NCBI GenBank assembly: GCA_029851415.1
Contig: CM056743.1
Location: 72,747,186-72,811,185, forward strand
Reading direction: 5' to 3'
Length of the DNA stretch: 64,000 bases
DNA from: Eretmocerus hayati
Lineage: Eukaryota > Arthropoda > Insecta > Hymenoptera > Aphelinidae
Below are positions 54,732 through 64,000 of this stretch, one piece after another. Position 1 is the first letter of the stretch. Every line of letters starts with the position of its first letter. A program made the position numbers and the translations under genes. The notes beneath the pieces are model-generated. The model searched no databases and was not told the DNA's origin. It was given only the letters and a program-made list of their open reading frames with translations.

Positions 54732-55532
54732 ATTCATATCTCCGCCGGAAATCGCTCTGAGGGGATAATCAAAATATATTCTGGGAGCAATGAATCAGCA
54801 ATAAAATATAAGCTAAGTCAGGTTTTGATGGGTCGCCAAAAACTCTATGTTTGTCCTGGGTCCACATGGAACTCACCACAAACACTCATGTCTCCGCCGG
54901 GAGTTGCTCTAAGGGGATGATCAAAACGGATTCTGAGAGCAATAAATTAGCAATGAAATATAAGCTAAGTTAGGTTCCGATAGGTCAGCGGAAATCCAAT
55001 GTTTGTGCTGAGTCCCCATTGAACTCAGCACAAGCACTCATATCTCCGCCGGGACTTGCTCTGAGGGGATGATCAAAACGGATTCTGAGAGCAATGAATT
55101 AGCAATGGAATATCAGCTAAGTCAGGTTTCGATGGGTCGTCAAAAACTCAATGTTTGCGCTGGGTCCACATCGAACTCAGCACAAACACTCATATCTCCG
55201 CTGGAAGTTCTTCTTAGGGGATGATCAAAACGGATTCTGAGAGGGATGAATTAGCAATGAAATCTAAGCTAAGTTAGGGTCCGATAGGTAGGCGAAAACC
55301 CAATGTTTGTGCTGGGTCCACATTGAACTCAATACAAGCACTCATATCTCCGCCAGAAATTGCTCTGAGGGGATGATCAGAATAGATTCTGGAAGCGATA
55401 AATCAGCAATAGAATAGAGGCTAAGTCAGGTTTCGATGGGTCGACGAAATCTCGATGTTTGTGCTGGGTCCACATTGAACTCAGCACAAACACTCACATC
55501 TCCGCCGGAAGATGCTCTGAGGGGATGATCAA

Positions 55533-57769
55533 AACGGATTCTGAGGGCAATAAAGTGGCAATGGAATATAAGCTAAGTCAGGTTTCGATGGGTTGACAAA
55601 AACTCAATGTTTGTGCTGGGTCCACATTGAACTCAGCACAAGCATTCATATCTCCGCCGGAAATCGCTCTGAGGGGATAATCAAAATGTATTCTGGGAGC
55701 AATGAATCAGCAATAAAATATAAGCTAAGTCAGGTTTGGATGGGTCGCCAAAAACTCTATGTTTGTCCTGGGTCCACATGGAACTCAGCACAAACACTCA
55801 TATCTCCGCCGGAAGTTGCTCTAAGGGGATGATCAAAACGGATTCTGAGAGCAATAAATTAGAAATGAAATATGAGCTAAGTTAGGTTCCGATAGGTCAG
55901 CGAAAATCCAATGTTTGTGCTGAGTCCACATTGAACTCAGCACAAGCACTCATATCTCCGCCGGGAATTGCTCTGAGGGGATGATCAAAACGGATTCTGA
56001 GAGCAATAAATTAGCAATGGAATATCAGCTAAGTCAGGTTTCGATGGGTCGTCAAAAACTCAATGTTTGCGCTGGGTCCACATTGAACTCAGCACAAACA
56101 CTCAGTCTCCGCTGGAAGTTGCTCTGAGGGGATGATCAAAACGGATTCTGAGAGCGATGAATTAGCAATGAAATCTGAGCCAAGTTAGGGTCCGATAGGT
56201 AGTCGAAAACCCAATGTTTGTGCTGGGTCCACATTGAAATCAGCACAAACACTCATATCTCCGCCGGAAGTTGCTCTAAGGGGATGATCAAAACGGATTC
56301 TGAGAGCGATGAATTAGCAATGAAATATAAGCTAAGTTAGGTTCCGATAGGTCAGCGAAAATCCAATGTTTGTGCTGAGTCCACATTGAACTCATCACAA
56401 GCACTCATATCTCCGCCGGGAATCGCTCTGAGGGGATGATCAAAACGGATTCAGGGAGCAATAAATTAGCAATAGAATAGAGGCTAAGTCAGGTTTCGAT
56501 GGGTCGACGATATCTCGATGTTTGTGCTGGGTCCACATTGAGCTCAGCACAAAAACTCACATCTCCGCCGGAAGATGCTCTGAGGGGATGATCAAAACGG
56601 ATTCTGAGAGCGATGAATTAGCAATAGAATATAAGCTAGGTTAGGTTCCGATAGGTCAGCGGAAACCCAATGTTTGTGCTGGGTCCACATTGAACTCAGC
56701 ACAAGTATTCATATCTCCGCCGGCAATCGCTCTGAGGGAATAATCAAAATAGATTCTGGGAGCAATGAATCAGCAATAAAATATAAGCTAAGTCAGGTTT
56801 CGATGGGTCGCCAGGAACACAATGTTTGTCCTGGGTCCACATGGAACTCAGCACAAATACTCATATCTCCGCCGGAAGTTGCTCTAAGGGGATGATCAAA
56901 ACGGATTCTGAGAGCAATAAATTAGCGATAAAATATAAGCTAAGTTAGGTTCCGATAGGTCGGCGAAAACCTAATGTTTGTGCTGGGTCCCTATTGAACT
57001 CAGCACAAGCACTCATATCTCTGCCAGAAATTGCTCTGAGGGGATGATCGAAATAGATTCTGGGAGCGATAAATTAGCAATGAAATTTCAGCTAAGTCAG
57101 GTTTCGATGGGTGACAAAAACTCAATGTTAGCGCTGGGTCCACATGGAACTCAGCACAAACACTCATATCTCTGCCGGAAGTTGCTCTAAGGGGATGATC
57201 AGAACGGATTCTGGGAGCAATAAATTAGCAATATAATATAAGCTCAGTTAGGTTCCGATTGGTCAGCATAAACCCAATGTTTGTGCTGGGTCCACATTGA
57301 ACTCAGCACAAGCACTCATATCCCCGCCGGGAATGGCTCCGAGGGGATGATCAGAATAGATTCTGGGAGCAATAAATTAGCGATGAAATATAAGCTAAGT
57401 CAGGTTTCGATTGGTCGACAAAAACTGAATGTTTGTGCTGGGTCCACATTGAATTCAGCACAAGCACTCATATCTCCGCCGGGGAATGCTCTGAGGGGAT
57501 GATCAAAATAGATTCTGGAAGAAATGAATAAGCAATAGAATATAAGCTAAGTCAGGTTTCGACGGGTCGACGAAAACTCGATGTTTGTGCTGTGTCGACA
57601 TTGGACTCAGCACAAACACTTATATCTCCGCCGGGAGTTGCTCTAACGGGATGATCAGAACGGATTCTGAGAGCAATAAATTGGCAATGGAATATAAGCT
57701 AAGTCAGGTTTCGATGGGTTGACAAAAACTCAATGTTTGTGCTGGGTCCACATTGAACTCAGCACAAGC
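55533..57769 (+). repeat. 3038-bp higher-order repeat, second turn (partial)
   Basis: This is the counterpart of 52495-54731. It ends where GCACAAGC is followed by TTCCAT here and ATTCAT on the left, and the array then switches to common monomer types. Private substitutions include GAGCCAAGTTAGG near 56178, CGAAAACCTAATG near 56964 and TATCCCCGCCGGG near 57319. Confidence 0.9.
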
Positions 57770-60720
57770 TTCCATATCTCCGCCGGAAATTGCTCTGAGG
57801 GGAGGATCAAATAAGATTCTGTGAGCAATAAATTAGCAATGAAATATAAGCTGAGTCAGGTTTCGATGGGTCGACAAAAACTCAATGTTTGTGCTGGGTC
57901 CACATTGAACTCAGCACAAGCACTCATATCTCCGCCGGAATATACTCTGAGGGGATGATCAAAGTAGATTCTGGGAGCAATAAATTAGCAATGGAATATC
58001 AGCTAAGTCAGGTTTCGATGGGTCGTCAAAAACTCAATGTTTGCGCTGGGTCTACATGGAACTCAGCACAAACACTCATATCTCTGCCGGAAGTTGCTCT
58101 AAGGGGATGATCAGAACGGATTCTGGGAGCAATCAATTAGCAATAAAATATAAGCTACGTTAGGTTCCGATCGGTCAGCATAAACCCAATGTTTGTGCTG
58201 GGTCCACATTGAGCTCAGCACAAGCACTCATATCTCCGCCGGAAATTGCTCTGAGGGGATGATCAAAATAGATTCTGGGACCAATAAATTAGCAATGAAA
58301 TTTCAGCTGAATCAGGTTCCGATGGGTCGACAAAAACCCAATGTTTGCGCTGGGTCCACATTGAACTCAGCACAAACACTTATATCTCCGCCGGAAGTTG
58401 CTCTAAGGAGATGAGCAGAACGGATTCTGAGAGCAATAAATTAGCAATGGAATTTCAGCTAAGTTAGGTTCCGATAGAATGGCGAGAACCCAATGTTTGC
58501 GCTGGGTCCTCAATTGAACTCAGCATAAGCATTCATATCTCCGCGGGAAATTGCTCTCAGGGGATGATGAAACTCGATTCTGGGAGCAATAAATTAGCAA
58601 TGAAATTTCAGCTGCGTCAGGTTTCGATGGGTCGACAAAAACTCAATGTTTGCGCTGGGTCCACATTGAACTCAGCACAGAAACTCATATCTCCGCCGGA
58701 AGTTGCTCTAAGGGGATGATCGAAACGGATTCTAAGAGCAATGAATTAGCAATGAAATATGAGCTAAGTCAGCATTCGAAGGGTCGACAAGAACTCAATG
58801 TTTCGGCTGGGTCCACATTGAAAATAGCACAAACACTCATATCTTCGCCGGAAGTTGCTCCGAGGGGATGATCAAAATAGATTCTGGGAGCAATGAATTA
58901 GCAATAAAATATAAGCTAAGTCAGGTTTCGATAGGTTGGCGAGAACCCAATGTTTGTGCTGGGTCCACATTGAACTCAGCACAAGCACTGATATCTCCGC
59001 CGGAAATGGCTCTGAGGGGATGATCAAAATAGATTCTGGGAGCAATGAATTAGCAATAATATATAAGCTGAGTCAGGTTCCTATGGGTCGACAAAAACTC
59101 AATGTTTGTGCTGGGTCCACATTGAACTCAGCACAAGCACTCATATCTCCGCCGGAAATTGCTCTTAGAGGATGATCAGAGTAGATTCTGGGAGAAAACT
59201 TAGCAATAAAATATGAGCTAAGTCAGGTTTCGATGGGTCGACAAAAACTCAATGTTTGCGCTTGGTCCACATTGAACTCGGCACAAATACTTATATCTCC
59301 GCCGGAAGTTGCTCTAAGGGGATTAGCAGAACGGATTCTGAGAGCGATAAATTAGCAATAAAATATAAGCTAAGTTAGGTTCCGATAGGTCGGCGAAAAC
59401 CCAATGTTTGTGCTGGGTCCACATTGAACTCAGCACTAGCACTCATATCTCCGCGAGAAATTGCTCTGAGGGGATGATCAAAATAGATTCTGGGAGCAAT
59501 AAATTAGCAATGAAATTTCAGCTTAGTCAGGTTTCGATGGGTCGACAAGAACTCAATGTTTGTGCTGGGTCCACATTGAACTCAGCACAAACGATCATAT
59601 CTCCGCCGGAAGTTGCTCCGAGGGGATGATCAAAATAGATTCTGGGAGCAATAAATTAGCAATAAAATATAAGCTTAGTCAGGTTTCGATAAGTTGGCGA
59701 GAACCCAATGTTTGTGCTGGGTCCGCATTGAACTCAGCACAAGCACTCATATCTCCGCCGGAAATTGCTCTGAGGGGATGATCAAATTAGATTCTGTGAG
59801 CAATAAATTAGCAATGAAATATAAGCTGAGTCAGGTTTCGATAGGTCGACAAAAACTCAATGTTTATGCTGGGTCCACATTGAACTCAGCACAAGCACTC
59901 ATATCTCCGCCGGAATATACTCTGAGGGGATGATCAAAGTAGATTCTGGGAGCAATGAATTAGCAATGAAATATAAGCTAAGTCAGGTTTCGATGTGTCG
60001 ACAAGAACTCAATGTTTGTGCTGGGTCCACATTGAACTCAGCACAAACGATCATATCTCCGCCGGAAGTTGCTCCGAGGGGATGATCAAAATAGATTCTG
60101 GGAGCAATAAATTAGCAATAAAATATAAGCTAGGTCAGGTTTCGATGGGTCGACAAAAACTCAATGTTTGCGCTTGGTCCACATTGAACTCAGCACAAGC
60201 ACTCAAATCTCCGCCGGAAATGGCTCTGAGGGGATGATCAGAATAGATTCTGCGAGCAATAAATCAGCAATGAAATTTCAGCTAAAACAGGTCTCGATGG
60301 GTCGACAAGAACTCAATGTTTGTGCTGGGTCCTTATTGAACTCAGCACAAACACTCATATCTCCGCCGGAAGTTGCTCCGAGGGGATGATCAAAATAGAT
60401 TCTGGGAGCAATAAATCGGCGATAAAATATGAGCTAAGTCAGCATTCGATGGGTCTACAAGAACTCAATGTTTGTGCTGTGTCCACATTGAACTCAGCAC
60501 AAGCACTCATATCTCCGCCGGAATATACTCTGAGGGGATGATCAAAGTAGATTCTGGGAGCAATGAATTAGCAATGAAATATAAGCTAAGTCAGGTTTCG
60601 ATGTGTCGACAGCAACTCAATGTTTGTGCTGGGTCCACATTGATCTCAGCACAAGCACTCATATCTCCGCCGGAAATTGCTCTGGGGGGATGATCAGAGT
60701 AGATTCTGGGAGCAATGAAT
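57770..60720 (+). repeat. Satellite segment resembling the left edge
   Basis: About 19 monomers. From about 58400 the order of variants follows 1-2300: the GATAGAATGGCGAG variant at 58473, AGCATTCGAAGGGTCG near 58772, the TGATATCTCC unit near 58988 and ACGATCATATC units. The offset is about 58,219 bp at the start and changes with indels. Local changes include GGGAGAAAACTTAGC near 59190, two bases shorter than its relatives, and TTGAAAATAGCACAAAC near 58818, which damages the right arm of the dyad. Nothing but satellite is present. Confidence 0.83.
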
Positions 60721-63700
60721 TAGCAATAAAATATAAGCTGAGTCGGGTTTCGATGGGTCGACAAAAACTCAATGTTTGTGCTGGGTCCACATTGAACTCA
60801 GCACGAGCACTCATATCTCCGCCGGAAATTACTCTCAGGGGATGATCAGAGTAGATTCTGGGAGCAATGAATTAGCAATGAAATATAAGCTTATTCAGGT
60901 TCCGATGGGTCGACAAAAACTCAATGTTTGTGTTGGGTCCACATTGAACTCAGCACAAACACTCATATCTCCGCCGGAAAATGCTCCGAGGGGATGATCA
61001 AAATAGATTCTGGGAGCAATTAATCAGCGATAAAATATGAGCTTAGTCAGCATTCGATGGGTCGACAAGGACTCAATGTTTGTGCTGTGTCCACATTGAA
61101 CTCAGCACAAACACTTATATCTCCGCCGGAAGTTGCTCTAAGGGGATGAGCAGAACGGATTCTGAGAGCAATAAATTAGCAATAAAATATAAGCTAAGTT
61201 AGGTTCCGATAGTTCGGCGAAAATCCAATGTTTGTGTTGGGTCCACATTGAACTCAGCACAAGCACTCATATCTCCGCCGGGAATTGCTCTGAAGGGGAT
61301 GATCAAAATAGATTCTGGGAGCAATGAATCAGCAATGAAATTCCAGCTAAGTCAGGTTTCGATGGTTCGACAAAAACTCAATGTTTGCGCTGGGTCCACA
61401 TTGAACTCAGCACAAGCACTTATATCTCCGCCGGGAATTGCTCTGAGGGGACGATCGAAATAGATTCTGGGAGCAATAGATTTGCAAGAATATATAAGCT
61501 GAGTCAGGTTCCTATGGGTCGACAAAAACTCAATGTTTGCGCTGGGTCCATATTGAACTCAGCACAAACACTCATATCTTTGCCGGAAGTTGCTCTAAGG
61601 GGATGATCAGAACGGATTCTGGGAGCAATGAATTAGCAATAGAATATAAGCTAAGTTGGGTTCCGATCGGTCAGCATAAACCCAATGTTTGTGCTGGGTC
61701 CACATTGAACCACCATAAGCACTCATATCTCCGCCGGAAGTTGCTCTAAGGGGATGAGCAGAACGGATTCTGAGAGCGATAAATTAGCAATAAAATATAA
61801 GCTAAAAGAGGTTCCGATAGGTCAGCGGAAATCCAATGTTTGTGCTGAGTCCACATTGAACTCAGCACAAGCACTCATATCTCCGCCGGGAATCGCTCTG
61901 AGGGGATGATCAAAGTAGATTCTGGGAGCAATAAATTAGCAATGAAATATCAGCTAAGTCAGGTTTCGATGGGTCGACAAAAACTCAATGTTTGCGCTGG
62001 GTCCACACTGAACTCAGCACAAACACTCATATCTCTGCCGGAAGTTGCTGTAAGGGGATGATCAGAACGGATTCTGGGAGCAATGAATTAGCAATAGAAT
62101 ATAAGCTAAGTTGGGTTCCGATCGGTCAGCATAAACCCAATGTTTGTGCTGGGTCCACATTGAACTCAGCACAAGCACTCATATCTCCGCCGGGGAATGC
62201 TCTGAGGGGATGATCAAAATAGATTCTGGGAGCAATAAATTAGCAATGAAATATCAGCTAAGTCAGGTTCCCATGGGTCGAAAAAAACTCAATGTTTGTG
62301 CTGGGTCCACATTGAACTCAGCACAAGCACTCATATCTCCGCCGGAAATCGCTCTGAGGGGATGATCAAAATAGATTCTGGGACCAATAAATTAGCAATG
62401 AAATTTCAGCTAAGTCAGGTTTCGATGGGTCGACAAAAACTCAATGTTTGCGCTGGGTCCACATTGAACTCAGCACAAACACTTATATCTCCGCCGGGAG
62501 TTGCTCTAAGGAGATGAGCAGAACGGACTCTGAGAGTAATAAATTAACAATGCAATTTCAGCTGAGTTAGGTTCCGATAGTTCGGCGAAAACCCAATGTT
62601 TGTGTTGGGTCCACATTGAACTCAGCACAAGCACTCATATCTCCGCCGGAATATACTCTGAGGGGATGATCAAAGTAGATTCTGGGAGCAATGAATTAGC
62701 AATGAAATATAAGCTAAGTCAGGTTTCGATGGGTCGACAAAAACTCAATGTTTGCGCTGGGTCCACATTGAACTCAGCACAAACACTCATATCTCCGCCG
62801 GAAGTTGCTCCGAGGGGATGATCAAAATAGATTCTGGGAGCAAAAAATTAGCAATAGAATATGAGCTTAGTCAGCTTCCGATAGAATGGCGAGAACCCAA
62901 TGTTTGCGCTTGGTCCTCAATTGAACTCAGCACAAGCATTCATATCCCCGCGGGAAATTGCTCTCAGGGGACGAGAAACTAGATTCTGGGAGCAATGAAT
63001 TAGCAATGAAATTTCAGCTACGTCAGGTTTCGATGGGTCGACAGAAACTCAATGTTTGTGCTGGGTCCACATTGAACTCAGCACAAACACTCATATCTCC
63101 GCCGGAAGTTGCTCCGAGGGGACGATCAAAATAGATTCTGGGAGCAATGAATTAGCAAGAGAATATAAGCTAAGTCAGGTTTCGATAGGTTGGCGAGAAC
63201 CCAATGTTTGTGCTGGGTCCACATTGAACTCAGCACAAGCACTGATATCTCCGCCGTCAATGGCTCTGAGGGGATGATCAAAATGGATTCTGGGAGCAAT
63301 GAATTAGCAATAATATATAAGCTGAGTCAGGTTCCTATGGGTCGACAAAAACTCAATGTTTGTGCTGGGTCCACATTGAACTCAGCACAAGCACTCATAT
63401 CTCCGCCGGAAATTGCTCTTAGAGGATGATCAGAGTAGATTCTGGGAGCTATAACTTAGCAATAAAATATAAGCTAAGTCAGGTTTCGATGGGTCGACAA
63501 AAACTCAATGTTTGCGCTGGGTCCACATTGAACTCGGCACAAACGATCATATCTCCGCCGGGAGTTGCTCTAAGGGGATTAGCAGAACGGATTCTGAGAG
63601 CGATAAATTAGCAATAAAATATAAGCTAAGTTAGGTTCCGATAGGTCGGCGGAAACCCAATGTTTGTGCTGGGTCCACATTGAACTCAGCACAAGCACTC

Positions 63701-64000
63701 ATATCTCCGCCGGAAATTGCTCTGAGGGGATGATCAAAATAGATTCTGGGAGCAATAAATTAGCAATGAAATTTCAGCTAGGTCAGGTTTCGATGGGTCG
63801 ACAAGAACTCAATGTTTGTGCTGGGTCCACATTGAACTCAGCACAAACGATCATATCTCCGCCGGGAGTTGCTCCGAGGGGATGATCAAAATAGATTCTG
63901 GGAGCAATAAATTAGCAATAAAATATAAGCTAAGTCAGGTTTCGATAGGTTGGCGAGAACCCAATGTTTGTGCTGGGTCCGCATTGAACTCAGCACAAGC
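60721..64000 (+). repeat. 3.3 kb duplicate of 2959-6238 at the right edge
   Basis: The last 3280 bp match 2959-6238 at a constant offset of 57,762 bp (380 monomers plus 2 bp), with roughly ten substitutions noted: for example GAACCACTATAAGC versus GAACCACCATAAGC, AATATTTG versus AATGTTTG, CAGCTTTCG versus CAGCTTCCG, and ATCAAAATAGATT versus ATCAAAATGGATT near 63288. The match is still intact at the last base, so it continues beyond the window. It includes the six-monomer segment that is missing at 9283. Confidence 0.92.

Larger units (their letters stand above)
50951..57769 (+). repeat. Diverged satellite sub-block
   Basis: About 45 monomers whose private variants are rare or absent elsewhere: GGGTCGCCAAAAACTC and GGGTCGTCAAAAACTC in place of GGGTCGACAAAAACTC, GTCCACATGGAACTC in the dyad spacer, GATAATCAAAAT, AGCGATGAATTAGC and GTCCGATAGGTAGGCG. 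It also holds length variants such as CACTCAGTCTCCGC near 53060 and 56098, and GATGGGTGACAAAAAC near 54068 and 57106. Right of the block the sequence returns to the common types. It looks like an older or separately evolving part of the array, with its own long-period duplication inside. Confidence 0.8.
1..64000 (+). repeat. 152-bp satellite DNA array, about 421 monomers
   Basis: The same 152-bp unit repeats head to tail from the first to the last base, with no break, inversion or foreign insert that I could see. Both ends of the window fall inside a monomer, so the array is longer than 64 kb. Neighbouring monomers differ by many substitutions and occasional 1-2 bp indels, while distant blocks can be nearly identical. 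Forward open frames of about 73 codons occur in most monomers. They begin at TTG, read one monomer in one frame and the next in another (152 = 3 x 50 + 2), and end at the same TGA in GGGGATGATCA, so the same DNA is read twice in different frames. That is not the behaviour of a gene. Uniform satellite arrays of this size are known from eukaryotic centromeric, pericentromeric or subtelomeric heterochromatin; which applies here is not shown by the sequence. I do not recognise the family. Confidence 0.98.

Noticed and set aside
1..64000. Over 200 forward open frames of about 60-134 codons as a small-protein gene family
   Set aside because: The common ones start at TTG rather than ATG, each spans about 1.5 monomers and reads the same DNA in two frames, all stop at the same TGA in GGGGATGATCA, and they overlap one another by 70 bp. 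A 152-bp period cannot hold one frame. No promoter, ribosome-binding site or distinct intergenic sequence separates them.
1..64000. CRISPR array or bacterial repeat region
   Set aside because: There are no short constant repeats with unique spacers; the entire 152 bp is repeated. No cas-like or other prokaryotic gene is present.
1..64000. CENP-B box in the monomer
   Set aside because: TTCGATGGGTCGAC and TTCGATAGGTTGGCG share the TTCG start but lack the required A and the CGGG at the right spacing; I found no match on either strand in the units inspected.
1..64000. Assigning the satellite to a named family or species
   Set aside because: I do not recognise the monomer, and nothing flanking the array is in the window. 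A database search would be decisive; naming one now would be a guess.

Overview
The whole 64 kb window is one head-to-tail satellite DNA array. I found no protein-coding gene, RNA gene, transposon, CRISPR array or non-satellite sequence in it. The unit is 152 bp (about 421 units), always in the same orientation, and the array runs off both ends of the window. Monomers differ by substitutions and by 1-2 bp indels; I saw no larger interruption. Such a long pure tandem array points to eukaryotic heterochromatin (centromeric, pericentromeric or subtelomeric) in a long-read assembly. I do not recognise the satellite family and cannot name the organism.

Monomer anatomy: starting at GGGTCCACATTG, each unit carries the right half of a dyad (ACTCAGCACAA), a conserved TCATATCTCCGCCGG block, a variable GAAATTGCTCTGAG or GAAGTTGCTCTAAG block, a GATTCTG block, an A/T-rich stretch with a short direct repeat (AGCAATAAATT, AGCAATGAAAT), and a variable block (TTTCGATGGGTCGAC or TTCCGATAGGTCGGC). 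It ends in TTTGTGCT, which begins the next dyad. Two linked sets of variants (A and B) often alternate, suggesting an ancestral 304-bp dimer.

Large-scale layout: the array is a mosaic of block duplications, most of them very similar. 1289-3658 recurs at 6760-9282, and 4538-7649 at 9251-12362. A 12.5 kb block (10163-22676) recurs at 25977-38490 with every private variant I checked conserved. 20263-22925 recurs at 23000-25662 between those two copies. From 38.3 to 47 kb there are shorter interleaved duplications, including an exact tandem hexamer (39535-41361). 50951-57769 is a more diverged block with its own 20-monomer period (3038 bp). 60721-64000 repeats 2959-6238 at a distance of 57,762 bp.

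The array carries many short forward open frames of about 73 codons. They are a by-product of the monomer sequence: they start at TTG, cross the monomer junction in a shifted frame because 152 is not a multiple of 3, and stop at the same TGA. I do not annotate them as genes. The features most worth a second look are the conserved dyad in each monomer, the A/B dimer, and the block-duplication history. All identities quoted are by-eye comparisons, not computed alignments.
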